A DNA stretch of 64,000 nt, from NCBI GenBank assembly GCA_963706885.1, contig CAVPNX010000020.1, positions 39,889-103,888 on the forward strand. Direction: 5' to 3'. This DNA comes from Prado023 sp963706885. Its GTDB lineage: Bacteria; Actinomycetota; Actinomycetes; S36-B12; CAIYMF01. The translations under genes and the position numbers were made by a program. The notes beneath the pieces were generated by a model, which did no database searches, was not told where the DNA came from, and saw only the letters and a program-made list of their open reading frames with translations. Below are positions 27,664 through 37,345 of the stretch, in pieces; within the stretch, counting starts at the first letter, position 1, and every line of letters starts with the position of its first letter.

Positions 27664-27693
27664 TTGGCGCAACCCGGGGACCGCGCGTAGAGT
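27664..27693 (+). promoter_or_regulatory. Promoter of the beta-helix protein gene
   Basis: TTGGCG and TAGAGT are separated by 18 nt, a good actinobacterial housekeeping promoter. The expected start of transcription is about 35 nt before the ATG of the next gene. Confidence 0.6.
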
Positions 27694-27734
27694 GAAGGTG
27701 CGGGAGTGCTGCCCCAGTGGCTCCGGCTCGAAGG

Positions 27735-29852
27735 ATGGGGGTTGGGCCCGTGCGCTGGAGGACGGTGTCGGCAGCGATCGCGCTCACGGGTGCGCTCGCG
27801 CTGTCCGGGACTCCCGCGACGGCGGCAGGTGGCACGACGGGCCAGGACACCGAGCCGCAGGCACCGGCCACCTTGTCGGTGGCGTCGTCACCCGCTGACG
27901 ACGGCAGCCTGACGCTGATCGCCACCACGGGCGCGAAGGCCGTCAAGGTCACCTACACCGACGCCGGCGGGAAGGACCGCCGCGCCACGGAGAAGGTCCG
28001 CGACGGTGCGGCGCAGGTCACGCTGCCCCCTGGTTCGGCCTCGATCCGGGTCCGGGCGAAGGCGACGTCGACGCTCACGGCCAGCCCCTGGGTGGAGGTG
28101 TCACCTGCCCCTGCGCCGCAGGCCTCCCCCGGAGCCATCTACCGGGTGTCGCCCTCCTCCCGGATCCTCGGCAAGCTGGCCGGGTACAAGTCCGTCAACA
28201 AGCAGACGCGCGCCTACTACCTGATCCGGTCCTACATGCAGCGGTTCGAGGCCGCAGGCGGAGGGACGCTCATCCTGGGTCCCGGGCGATACGTGATCTC
28301 GAACACGATCTACGTCCCGAGCAACACCACGATCCGACTGTCCGCCGGCACCACCCTGGTGAAGGGGAAGAGGACGGGCACGAAGAAGTTCTCGGCGTCG
28401 GACTCGATGTTCATGCTGATCGAGCCCTCCCGGGGCAAGAAGAAGGGCGCGGTCGGCGGCCACGACGGAGCCTCAGGCATCTCGATCGCCGGGGCCGGCG
28501 AGGGTCGATCGGTGATCGACCTGGACAACGTGCGCAACTCCCTGGCCATCATCGCCGGGCACAACCGGGACGTGACCATCTCGGGGATCTCCTTCCAGCG
28601 GATGAACAACAACCACTTCATCGAGATGGACGCCTGCCTCGACTGCGAGATCTCCGGCAACGAGTTCCTCGATGCGGCTCGGGGCTCCCGGGACACCGCC
28701 GAGGCGATCAACCTCGACACACCTGATCCGAGGACGCGCGGGTTCGGCTCGATCTGGAGCAAGCAGGACGGCACGGCCAACGATCGCGTCACCATCACCC
28801 GCAACCGCTTCGACGGTGTGCCGCGTGCGCTCGGGACGCACAACTTCACCGCCCGGGAGTACCACTCGGACATCGTCGTCACGGGCAACACGATCACCGA
28901 CACGTCCGACGACGCGATCCACATCATGAACTGGGCGAACCCAACCTTCACCGGGAACACGATCGGATCAGGCGGCGGATCGGTCGGCATCCGCGCCTGC
29001 GGGACCACCAACCCGACGATCAGCGGCAACACGTTCGAGGAGTCGGCGGCGGCTGTGGTGTTCCGCACGTGCCGGGGGGAGAACGGCACGACCCGGGGCA
29101 ACGCCGTGAGCGCCGAGAACGCCGACGCCCTGAGCTCCAACGTCGCGGGCGCGGGCCTGGCGACCGCGGCGGTGCGCCTCCCCGGCCAGGGCACGGTGAC
29201 GGTCGAGACCTCGCAGCCACCACCTCCGGGCGTGCCCTCCCAGCCCCTGGTGGAGTCGGTGCAGGCCGGTGACCGGCAGGTGACGGTGCGCTGGGCACCC
29301 GCCGTGAGCGACGAGCGCGCACCCATCACCGGGTACCGCATCCGCGTTCGCACCGATCCCGCCGGCGACCCACAGACCGTGGACGTCCCCGCCGGCGCGA
29401 CCGAGGGGATCATCACGGGGCTGACCAACGGAACGGCCCACAGCGTCACGCTCGCCGCCGTGAACGGACTCGGGGAGAGCCCGACCGGTGACTGGTCGAC
29501 GTCCACCGTCACACCGCAGGGCCCGCCGTCGGCGCCCACAGGAGCCACCGGGGCGAGCCCCACCATCGGCGCCGTGGGCCTGAGCTGGGCACCCCCTGAG
29601 AACGACGGCGGCCAGCCGATCACCGGGTACCGCGCGCACATCTTCTTCGATGCGGCGGCCACCGACCCCCTGCCCGGCAGCCCGGTGGAGCTGCACCCGG
29701 ACACCACGGCGCATGCATGGACGGGCCTCACCGAGGGGGCCACGTACTACCTGCGGGTCACGGCCGTGAACGCCCTGGGCGAGGGCGCGGCCAGCGACGT
29801 CGTCGCCGTCGTCGCGAGGCCCACCCCGGCACCCGTGGCGCCGCTGCTCTGA
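27735..29852 (+). CDS. Secreted right-handed beta-helix protein with two fibronectin type III domains
   Basis: 705 residues. A signal peptide (VSAAIALTGALALSGTPATA) is followed by a beta-sandwich-like region (about 40-125). From about 130 to 470 runs a right-handed parallel beta-helix of the pectate-lyase type, with repeated turns such as GGTLILGPGRYVISNTIYVP, NRDVTISGISFQRMNNNHF, DCEISGNEFLDAA and SDIVVTGNTITDTSDDAIH. The last 200 residues are two FN3 domains (VTVRWAPAVSDERAPITGYR; GLSWAPPENDGGQPITGYR). It probably binds or cleaves a polysaccharide outside the cell; catalytic residues were not identified. ATG chosen, GTG at 27750 possible. Confidence 0.85.
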   Translation: MGVGPVRWRTVSAAIALTGALALSGTPATAAGGTTGQDTEPQAPATLSVASSPADDGSLTLIATTGAKAVKVTYTDAGGKDRRATEKVRDGAAQVTLPPGSASIRVRAKATSTLTASPWVEVSPAPAPQASPGAIYRVSPSSRILGKLAGYKSVNKQTRAYYLIRSYMQRFEAAGGGTLILGPGRYVISNTIYVPSNTTIRLSAGTTLVKGKRTGTKKFSASDSMFMLIEPSRGKKKGAVGGHDGASGISIAGAGEGRSVIDLDNVRNSLAIIAGHNRDVTISGISFQRMNNNHFIEMDACLDCEISGNEFLDAARGSRDTAEAINLDTPDPRTRGFGSIWSKQDGTANDRVTITRNRFDGVPRALGTHNFTAREYHSDIVVTGNTITDTSDDAIHIMNWANPTFTGNTIGSGGGSVGIRACGTTNPTISGNTFEESAAAVVFRTCRGENGTTRGNAVSAENADALSSNVAGAGLATAAVRLPGQGTVTVETSQPPPPGVPSQPLVESVQAGDRQVTVRWAPAVSDERAPITGYRIRVRTDPAGDPQTVDVPAGATEGIITGLTNGTAHSVTLAAVNGLGESPTGDWSTSTVTPQGPPSAPTGATGASPTIGAVGLSWAPPENDGGQPITGYRAHIFFDAAATDPLPGSPVELHPDTTAHAWTGLTEGATYYLRVTAVNALGEGAASDVVAVVARPTPAPVAPLL

Positions 29853-29890
29853 CCCCCGCGCGGTCCGCCAGCGGCGCAGGGTCGCAGCGG

Positions 29891-30421
29891 TCAGGGTTCG
29901 TCGTCGGGGTAGCAGCCGAGATCCACGGAGGCCGCGTCCGCCGCGACGTAGGCGTCCTCGCGCGGGTGGGCCCCGTACCCGTCGCGGCTGTCGTAGCGGG
30001 CGATCGCCCAGCCGTCGGAGATCAGCGCCAGTCCCGCGTCCCGGGACCCGACGTCCACGTAGCGCAGGAGGCGCCCGTAGCGGTCGGCGTCATCGGCCGC
30101 ACCGGGCACGAGGCTGACCTGGCGGCCGAGCACGAGGACCGACATGGCCTGGGTCGCTGACTCGTACCCGCAGGCGCCGCGTTCTGGGGTGTCGATGCCG
30201 ATCACCCGGATCCGCCCGACGCCCTCGACGTCCACCGTGTCGCCGTCCACGACGTTCGTGACCGTCCCGATGTCGCCGGGGGTCGTCGGGTCGGGCTGCG
30301 TCGCAGCCCCTGGCTCCTGGGCGCCGGCCACACCGGGCAGGGCAGTCCCCTCCCCGCCCGCACAACCCCCGACCAGGGCCAGGAGGACGACGACGGCGGC
30401 GACGCGCAGCGACCTCAGCAC
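29891..30421 (-). CDS. Thermonuclease family (SNase-like) lipoprotein
   Basis: 176 residues. N-terminal signal with lipobox LVGGC, then a linker rich in P, G and T, then a staphylococcal-nuclease fold: VTNVVDGDTVDVEGVGRIRV, IGIDTPERGACGYES and DDADRYGRLLRYVDVG. The calcium-site aspartates (DGDT, DTPE) and the catalytic arginine and glutamate pattern (TPER, DRYGR) are kept, so it should be an active secreted nuclease. The C-terminus is acidic. The GTG start (VLRSLRVAAVVVLLAL) gives a proper signal sequence. Confidence 0.88.
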   Translation of the reverse strand: MLRSLRVAAVVVLLALVGGCAGGEGTALPGVAGAQEPGAATQPDPTTPGDIGTVTNVVDGDTVDVEGVGRIRVIGIDTPERGACGYESATQAMSVLVLGRQVSLVPGAADDADRYGRLLRYVDVGSRDAGLALISDGWAIARYDSRDGYGAHPREDAYVAADAASVDLGCYPDDEP

Positions 30422-30519
30422 GGCGTGACGGTAGCCCACCCCTGCGACAGCACACACGGTCCGGCCCCGCCCGGTGGCCTCCCCAGCGTGGCCCAGCCGC
30501 CGATGCGCCCGGTGAGGGC

Positions 30520-32013
30520 TCACACGATGACGCGGACCATGAGGCTGGCCAGCTCCGCAGCTGGTACCGGGCGGGAGAACAGGAACCCCTGGCCGTGCGC
30601 CACACCGAGTGCGGTCAGGTAGTCCCTCTGGTGCTCGGTCTCGATGCCCTCGGCGACCACACTCAGGCCGAGGCTGTGCGCCATGGCGACCATGGCGCGC
30701 ACCAGTGGAGCGTCACCCACCGTCGGGATCTCCCCGACGAACGACCGGTCGACCTTGAGCGTGTCGACCGGGAGGACCGCCAGCCGGGACAGCGAGGAAT
30801 GGCCGGTGCCGAAGTCGTCGATGGCCAGGCGGACGCCGGCGGCCCGCAGGGCCAACAACTGCTCGAAGCTGTTCGGGGCCATCGCCGTGCTCTCCGTGAT
30901 CTCCAGGACGAGTCGCTCGGGATCCAGTCCGGTCACGGCCAGCGCCTCTGCGACTGTCTCGGCGAAGTGGGGATCGAGGAGCTGGCGAGGGCTGACGTTC
31001 ACGGCGACCTCGTCCAGCACGTCGGCCCCCAGCTCGGCAGACCAGTCCACCAGCTGCTGGCACGCGGCCTTGAGGATCCACGCGCCGAGCCGGTGGATCA
31101 GCGGGCCACGCTCCGCGGCCACGAGGAACTCCTCCGGGGGGATCGGGCCACGCGTGGGATGGGTCCATCGGACCAGCGCCTCCGCGCCGACGATCCTGCG
31201 GGAGCCCAGGCTCACGAGTGGCTGGTAGTGGACGTCGAGCTGGTCCTGGTCGATCGCGATCGCCAGCTCCCCCTCCAGCGTGAGGCGCGCGACGAGATCG
31301 TCGTGCATGGCCGGGACGAACTGCGTCCAGCGGTTCTTGCCCGCGGCCTTCGCGGAGTACATCGCAAGGTCGGCGTCGCGCAGCACCTCATCGACGTCGT
31401 GGCGATCGGCCCCCACCATGACCAGACCGATGCTGGTGCCCACCTCGATCTCCGCAGCGCCCAGCGACACCGGTTGGCGCAGGCGGTTGAGCAGCCCGGC
31501 ACACACCCAGCGCATCTCCGCCAGCGAGACGTCGGGCAGGAGGAGGGCGAACTCATCGCCACCGAGCCGGGAAAGGCAGGCACCCTCGAACTGCCGGGCC
31601 ACGATCTCCAACCGACGTGTGGCCTCCAGGAGCAGGAGGTCACCGTGGGTGTGGCCGTACAGCTCGTTGACCAGCCTGAAGTCGTCAAGGTCGAGCACAA
31701 GAAGCGCACCAGTGGTCCCGCCCGCCGCGAGCATCGCGGCCAGCCGGTCACGGAGCCCGAGACGATTGGCAGCACCTGTCAGCCGGTCGGTGCGCTGCAG
31801 CTGGTGCAGCTGCTTCTCCAGGCCGCGCCGCTCCGCAGGGTCCGTCGTCAGCGCGACGGCGTCCCCGGCTTCCTCCGACGCGTCCCGCGCACGCTCCGGG
31901 TGGTCCTGCGTGGACCGCGACGACGAGCGCGCCAGGACCAGCCCGGATGCCAGGAGCCCGGCCACGGCCCCGGCGGAGAAGGCCACCGCTGGCGGGAGTC
32001 CGGAGCTGGTCAT
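30520..32013 (-). CDS. Bifunctional c-di-GMP enzyme with GGDEF and EAL domains
   Basis: 497 residues. One N-terminal membrane helix (PAVAFSAGAVAGLLASGLVL) and a short coiled linker precede a GGDEF domain (diguanylate cyclase) with intact active site SRLGGDEFALLLPD. No RxxD inhibitory site stands in front. The EAL domain (phosphodiesterase) also looks active: VGAEALVRWTHP, VNVSPRQLL, LEITEST, IDDFGTGHSSLSRLAVLPVD and the catalytic glutamate in AEGIETEHQ. It is last in a four-gene operon and overlaps the preceding receiver gene by 4 nt, so the kinase/receiver pair probably sets c-di-GMP levels. Confidence 0.93.
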   Translation of the reverse strand: MTSSGLPPAVAFSAGAVAGLLASGLVLARSSSRSTQDHPERARDASEEAGDAVALTTDPAERRGLEKQLHQLQRTDRLTGAANRLGLRDRLAAMLAAGGTTGALLVLDLDDFRLVNELYGHTHGDLLLLEATRRLEIVARQFEGACLSRLGGDEFALLLPDVSLAEMRWVCAGLLNRLRQPVSLGAAEIEVGTSIGLVMVGADRHDVDEVLRDADLAMYSAKAAGKNRWTQFVPAMHDDLVARLTLEGELAIAIDQDQLDVHYQPLVSLGSRRIVGAEALVRWTHPTRGPIPPEEFLVAAERGPLIHRLGAWILKAACQQLVDWSAELGADVLDEVAVNVSPRQLLDPHFAETVAEALAVTGLDPERLVLEITESTAMAPNSFEQLLALRAAGVRLAIDDFGTGHSSLSRLAVLPVDTLKVDRSFVGEIPTVGDAPLVRAMVAMAHSLGLSVVAEGIETEHQRDYLTALGVAHGQGFLFSRPVPAAELASLMVRVIV

Positions 32014-32390
32014 GCCACAACCCCCTCGCGCGGGCTGACGGCCAGCTCGACCGCCGCGAAGAGGGCGCGCGCTCGGCAACCCTTGACCAGGAAGGTGGCT
32101 CCAGCCCCGCGGACACGGGCCTGCAGCCCGGCATCGTCGTAGGCGGACAGCACGATCACCGGGATCTCCCCCTGCAGCTGCATGGCCAGCTCGAGGCCCC
32201 CGATGTCACCCGGCATGCGCAGGTCGCTGATGACGACGTCGGGCAGCGACAGGCGCGCGAGGGCCACGCCCTGGAACCCGGTGGCCGCCTCCGCCACGAC
32301 CTCGTAGCCCGCATCCTCCAGCAGCTGCCGGAGCTCCTTGCGCAGTCCCGCGTCGTCGTCGACCACGAGGATGCGGGTGGGGCTGGTCAC
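32010..32390 (-). CDS. Single-domain response regulator (receiver only), second copy
   Basis: 126 residues, only a CheY-like receiver domain. The acidic pocket is LVVDDDAGLRK, the phosphoacceptor aspartate is in VVISDLRMPGDIGG, and the conserved T/S and lysine are in VLSAYDD and TFLVKG. There is no output domain, so it must act by protein contact, probably on the GGDEF-EAL protein encoded next. It overlaps both neighbours by 4 nt (ATGA). Confidence 0.92.
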   Translation of the reverse strand: MTSPTRILVVDDDAGLRKELRQLLEDAGYEVVAEAATGFQGVALARLSLPDVVISDLRMPGDIGGLELAMQLQGEIPVIVLSAYDDAGLQARVRGAGATFLVKGCRARALFAAVELAVSPREGVVA

Positions 32391-32908
32391 GAGGCCCTCC
32401 GATCGTCGGCGAGAGCATCCTCGATCGCAGCAACGATCCGCCGGTACGGGCAGCCCTTGATCAGGTAGGCCGACACACCCACGTCCGACAGCAGGCTCTG
32501 CAGGCCGAGATCTGCATACGCCGAGAACATGATGACCCGAACCTCCGGGGAGCGCCGGCGCAGCTCGCGCGCGACCTCCACGCCACCCACCCCGGGCATC
32601 CGCAGGTCGAGCAGGACCACGTCGGGCCGTGCCTCGGAGATCACACCAAGCCCCTCGGTACCGTTCCCGGCCTCGCCCACGACCTCGTAGCCGGCTTCCT
32701 CCAGCAGCTCACGCAGGGCCAGCCGCAGGTCGTGATCGTCATCGACCAGGACCAGGCGGGCGGTGCTCACCGAGCGCGGGTCCCGCCGCGGGTCCGGCAG
32801 CGGGAGCTGGCGCACGGACGTGTCCCGGTCACCCATGGTCGGCACCTCGACCGGGGCGGGCATCCCCAGGGTGGGTGCGATCGGACGCGGCTCGAGTGTT
32901 GCGATCAT
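32387..32908 (-). CDS. Single-domain response regulator with N-terminal extension
   Basis: 173 residues. The first 50 are a proline-rich, probably unstructured extension (LEPRPIAPTLGMPAPVEVPT). The rest is a receiver domain with LVLVDDDHDLRLAL, the phosphoacceptor in VVLLDLRMPGVGG, FSAYADLG and the lysine in YLIKGC. As in the next gene there is no DNA-binding domain, although histidine kinases of the adjacent type usually partner LuxR-type regulators. The two receivers share LRMPG and A(Y)LxKGC features, so one may be a duplication of the other. Confidence 0.91.
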   Translation of the reverse strand: MIATLEPRPIAPTLGMPAPVEVPTMGDRDTSVRQLPLPDPRRDPRSVSTARLVLVDDDHDLRLALRELLEEAGYEVVGEAGNGTEGLGVISEARPDVVLLDLRMPGVGGVEVARELRRRSPEVRVIMFSAYADLGLQSLLSDVGVSAYLIKGCPYRRIVAAIEDALADDRRAS

Positions 32909-34611
32909 GCTGCCCCCTCCAGTGCCCGCACCCGGTGCTCGAGGTCCGCGGCCCGCGGGACGCTCGCGGTCAGTCGCGTCCCGCAGCCCGGCTCCGACTC
33001 GACCACGAGCAGTCCACCGATCGACTCGATCCGCTCGCGCATGCCCACGAGCCCGAAGTGCCCGTCACGCAGCAGGACCGTCGATGATGCGGGGCGGAAG
33101 CCCCGGCCGTCGTCGGCGACCATCAGCTCGACGATCCCCCCGAGGTCGCGCAGGGCGACCTCCACTGTGGTCGCGTCCGCATGCTTGGCGACGTTCCAGA
33201 GCGACTCCTGGACGACCCGGTAGAGCGCCGTCTCGGTGTCATCGGCCAGCGGCGCCATCAGGGCTCCGGTGACACTCCAGCGCACGCCGGTGCGCTGGCC
33301 GAAGTCCTCCACCAGATCCCGGACACCGGCCTCGAACCCGGCCTCGTCAAGGATGGGGGGTCGCAGCTCACTCATCATCCGGCGCAGGGAGTCGACCTCG
33401 GCCCGCAGCTCGTCCTGCCCCCGCTCGAGCAGCTCCTCGGCACCCGCCGGATCCCCGCGGTCCAGGCGCAGCAGCGCACGGTCCAGCGTCAGGGACACCG
33501 ATGCCAGGCGCTGGATCGGGCCATCGTGCAGGTTGGCCGCCAGGCGGATCCGCTCCTCCTCGGCGGCGTTGACGGTCCTGTCGAGCAGGAGCTTGCGCTC
33601 GGACTGCGCCCGCTCCAGGTCCGAGAAGGCCACCTGCAGCTGGCCGTGCTGGGACTCGACCTCGTCGAGAAGTCCACTCATCCGGACCAGCACCAGCACG
33701 AACATCACCATGCAGCCGGCGGCGATGACCACGATCTCGTCGTAGTTGCCGCGCAGGGCTCGGACTGCGATGAGTGCCGGGGCGGTCAGGGCGGCCGCAG
33801 CCATGACGACCAGCCGCCGGCTGTTCGGCGGCGGCTGGAACTCGACCCGCTGCCCGTACTGGCGCATGGAGGGGTGCAGCGCTGCGGTGCCGAACAGGAC
33901 GTAGGCCGTGAGCCACCCGACATCCACGAGGCCACCGGACTGGAAGGTGCCCGCGAGCAGCTGGAAGAAGTAGACGATGTCGGCGGCGAGGTTCACCACG
34001 AGCGCAGCCACCAGCAGCCAGAACGTGACCACGCGCTTGCCCGGGGTGAGGAGCAGGCGGACCAGGAGCGCGATCAGCAGCAGGTCGCCCAGCGGATACC
34101 CGATCGAGGCGAGCTTCTCGGACAGCTGCAGCGTCGGGTCGCTGGCGTACGGGGCCATCAGGAAGGTCCACGAGAGGATGGCGGCGGCGACCGTGATGAG
34201 CGCCGCGTCGACCAGTCCCGCTCGGTCCCGCCCCGGCATCTGCCGCCGCAGCGTCAGGAAGAGGGAGGCGCCCAGGAGGGGGTACAGCGCGTAGTAGGCG
34301 ACGTCGGCGACCGACGGGAAGGGGGGCTCGGACCCGTACTGCGCGGTCAGCCTCATGTAGATGAAGTCGCCGAGGACGTAGCAGGCCACTCCCGCAGCAA
34401 TCAGGTACCACGGCGCCCTCGACTCGGGCCGCCACAGGTGCACTCCTGCGAGGATGGACAGGACCCCGAACACGCCGATGAGCACACCCACGGGATCGAC
34501 CAGGTGCGCGGGCACGAGGACGTAGTAGGCCGCCACGGCCGCCATGCCGACGCACAGCTGCATGACCCACAAAGGGGGCATACGTCGCCGGGGCGTGGTC
34601 GCAGCAACCAT
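32905..34611 (-). CDS. Membrane sensor histidine kinase (HisKA_3/NarL-type)
   Basis: 568 residues. About eight to nine membrane helices fill the first 310 residues, without a recognised extracellular sensor. A short coiled coil (SQHGQLQVAFSDLERAQSE) leads to the phosphorylation helix with EERIRLAANLHDGPIQRLAS, the histidine of the LHDGPIQR motif being the likely phosphosite. The ATPase domain has YRVVQESLWNVAKHADATTV (N-box), VADDGRGFRP (G1) and GHFGLVGMRERIESIGG (G2). It heads an operon with two receivers and a c-di-GMP enzyme, all with 4-nt overlaps. Confidence 0.92.
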   Translation of the reverse strand: MVAATTPRRRMPPLWVMQLCVGMAAVAAYYVLVPAHLVDPVGVLIGVFGVLSILAGVHLWRPESRAPWYLIAAGVACYVLGDFIYMRLTAQYGSEPPFPSVADVAYYALYPLLGASLFLTLRRQMPGRDRAGLVDAALITVAAAILSWTFLMAPYASDPTLQLSEKLASIGYPLGDLLLIALLVRLLLTPGKRVVTFWLLVAALVVNLAADIVYFFQLLAGTFQSGGLVDVGWLTAYVLFGTAALHPSMRQYGQRVEFQPPPNSRRLVVMAAAALTAPALIAVRALRGNYDEIVVIAAGCMVMFVLVLVRMSGLLDEVESQHGQLQVAFSDLERAQSERKLLLDRTVNAAEEERIRLAANLHDGPIQRLASVSLTLDRALLRLDRGDPAGAEELLERGQDELRAEVDSLRRMMSELRPPILDEAGFEAGVRDLVEDFGQRTGVRWSVTGALMAPLADDTETALYRVVQESLWNVAKHADATTVEVALRDLGGIVELMVADDGRGFRPASSTVLLRDGHFGLVGMRERIESIGGLLVVESEPGCGTRLTASVPRAADLEHRVRALEGAA

Positions 34612-34700
34612 GGTGGTTCCATCGACGACCCGCGGGCGGCGCTTGAGGTGGACCTGCGACGCGGGTGGGAGGTGCGGCGCCCACGGGCCGCGGTGGTGCC

Positions 34701-35679
34701 TCAGTCCGACGACGGAGCCGTCGCCGCGATGGCGTCCAACGTGGCGGCGACAGCGTGGGACGTCTCCAGCGGCAGGACCCAGGCGTCCTCCCCCCGGATC
34801 CGCGCCGACACGGCCTCAACCATGAGCTGGTAGGGGTCGCACGCCTCGAACCGCTCCTCGCGCGCGACGCCGTCCTGGACGATCCGCAGGACGCAGGGCT
34901 CGCGCCACGTCGTGAACGCCTGGCCACCGAACTCGACGGACAGGCCCGGAGCCTCGATCGTCAGGCCCTGGGCCTCGGGACGCTCGAAGGACGCGGTCAC
35001 CCGCGCCGTCCCGTTCGGATGGGCCAAGCTCGCCACCGTGGTCAGGTCCACCCCGGTCGGGCCGGTGGTGACGCTCGACCGACACGACGTCGACCACGGG
35101 GCCGCCGCCGGAATCATCAACCCCGAGCGCCGCCAGCGCGGCGGACACCGTGTAGCAGCCCACGTCCAGCAGCGCCCCGCCGCCCCGGGTCGGGTCCAGG
35201 CGGTAGTTGTCGTCCGGCACGCCGGGGAAGGTGAACCAGGCAGTGACCTCGCGCTGCCCGGTGAGCGGCGCGACGAGCGCATCGATGCGCCTCGTCCGCG
35301 GGTGCCAGCGGTTCCACGCCGCCTCGACCAGCAACCGGTCGGCCCGCTGCGCTGCCCCGCGCATGACCGCGACCTCGGCGGCGTCCATCGCCAGCGGTTT
35401 CTCGCACAGGACGTGCTTGCCGGCCTCGAGCGCGACCTGGACCCAGTGCAGGTGGTCGTTGTTCGGCAGCGACACGTAGACCGCGTCGACATCATCGGCG
35501 GCGCAGATCTGCGCGTACGACCCGACGGACCCGGCGGGCTCCAGAGTGGCCGCACGCGCGGCGTCCCGGGCGCCCACCGCCTGCAGGACCGCCCCGTCCG
35601 CCGCGTGCACGGCCGGGGCCATGCCCTTGGACGCCACGAAGCCCGCGCCGAGGAAGCCCCACCGGACGGGGCCGCTCAC
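34701..35679 (-). CDS. Gfo/Idh/MocA family oxidoreductase; one frameshift near 35075
   Basis: About 326 residues after joining two frames. The N-terminal Rossmann fold is RWGFLGAGFVASKG, followed by VSLPNNDHLHWVQVALEAGK and the family motif CEKPLAMDA. The substrate side has AAWNRWHPRTRRIDAL and FTFPGVPDDNYRLDPTRGGG, with ALLDVGCYTVSAALAALG. After the shift the second frame supplies VDLTTVASLAHPNGTARVTA to DAIAATAPSSD and the stop. It is similar to scyllo-inositol or xylose dehydrogenase-like enzymes, but the substrate cannot be read. Its start overlaps the stop of the preceding dehydrogenase gene by 4 nt. Confidence 0.82.
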
Positions 35680-37345
35680 AGCGGGACCACCGGGCGCCCG
35701 TCGTCGGCAGCCGACAGTGAGGCCGCCTCCATGACCGACAGGACCCGGCGCGACTGCTCGCCGGTCACGGACATGGGCAGGCCGAAGAGGAGCCGGTCGG
35801 CCAGCTCGCGGTGGAAGGGGTAGGCAGGTCCGGACGGCGTTGCCACGTGGGTGATGCTGCCGTCGGCTGCGTGCAGCTCGAGCGCAGGAGGGGAGTCCGC
35901 GGGTGCCAGCCGGTCCTCGATCAGGGTCCCGATGTCACTGCGGGCGACGATCCGCTCCGAGCGCCACTGGCCCACGATCGCCCCGCGCGTGCCCAGGACA
36001 TACCAGCGGGGCTTGAGCGCGGCGGCAAGGTCGGAGTGCGTGAACTCGGCCTCGACCCCGTCGGTGAACCGGATGGTGACCCGGGAGTGGTCGGCGTTCG
36101 TCACGTCGAACCACTGACGCTTGTGCGCTGCCGCCGTCACGTACTCGATCGGCGCGGGGACGAGGTCGAGCACCTGGTCGAGCAGGTGCGAGCCCCAGTC
36201 GTAGAAGGCCCCACCGGAGACCCCCTCGTCGGAGTGCCAGAGGTTGCACGGGTGCCCGTACCCGCCGACGAACGTCTCGATGTGGAACACGTCCCCGAGG
36301 TCGCCCCGTTCGATCAGGCGGCGGACCGCCAGGTGGTCCGGGTCGAAGCGCCGGTTCTGGTACACCACCGCCAGCAGGCCGGCGGCGTCCGCGGCAGCAA
36401 GCACCTGATCGGCCTCCGCGGTCCGGATGGCGAACGGCTTCTCGAGGACGACGTGCTTGCCCGCAGCGATGGCGGTCAGGGCCCAGCGCGCGTGGGAGCT
36501 CGGCGGCGTGGACACCACGACGAGGTCGACGTCGTCACGTTCGAGCAGGGCCTCGGCCGAGGTCGTCGTCGCCACGCCCGGGGCGGCCGCCGCCGCGACG
36601 TCGAGGCGCTCCGGGGAGGTGTCGCACACGGCGGCCAGCGCCAGGCCGTCGACGGCCCGGACGGCCCGGCTGTGCTCGTGGCCGATGGCCCCGTACCCGA
36701 GCAGGCCCACGCGGACCGGGGCCGGGGGCCGTCGGCCGACCATCTGCTGCAGCACCTGGACCAGCAGTCGGGTCGCACCACGATCCACGATGGCCCCGGG
36801 TGTCGTCCCCATGCGTCCAGACGGCTGTCGACGTCGAGGGCCGCCAGGTCAGCACCGGGTGATCGACGAGCCCCAGTCGGGCGGTGCGCAGCACCTGCAC
36901 GTCGTCGGCGATCCGGGCAACGGTGACCACCCGGCCGGGGAGGTGCTCGTGCTCGTCGTGGTGGGCGTGGTCGCCGTGCGTGTGGAACCCGGCGTACATC
37001 CCCTGACCGCCCGGGCCCATCCGCAGGCGCACGTCGTGCACCGGTGAGCTCGCCCCGAGATCGAGCCCCGCGGCGTCGGCCAGGATCCCCTGCGGCATCG
37101 GCCTCCCCCAGGCTCGGCCCGGCAAGCAGGACACGCACCGCCGGATCGGCCAGCGCGCTGGCCAGGCCGGGTTCGAGGGGGCGGTCGGCCCAGACGATGA
37201 CGACGTCGACCGTTGCGAGGTCGGACGTGGCATCAGCCTCTCCCGAGTCCCGGACCCCCGCTGCCGCGAGGCGCCCACGCAAGTCGGCCACCGCCGACTG
37301 CTCGGCAGCCGAGCTCAGGCGGACGATCCAGGAGGCGTTGACCAC
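35676..37345 (-). CDS. Two-domain protein: N-terminal ThuA-like region plus Gfo/Idh/MocA oxidoreductase; two frameshifts
   Basis: The C-terminal 360 residues are a Gfo/Idh/MocA dehydrogenase: VGLLGYGAIGHEHSRAVRAV, STPPSSHARWALTAIAAGKH, VLEKPFAIRT and GGAFYDWGSHLLDQVLDL. Upstream coding continues in other frames: VVNASWIVRLSSAAEQSAV to about 37085, then MPQGILADAAGLDLGASS through HTHGDHAHHDEHEHLPGR and LVDHPVLTWRP, then after a shift near 36797 into the dehydrogenase. Joined, this is about 555 residues. The front domain (binding-pocket-like histidines, DHPVLTW) resembles ThuA/amidotransferase-like folds, an inference only. Together with the next gene it suggests a sugar or polyol pathway. Confidence 0.68.
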
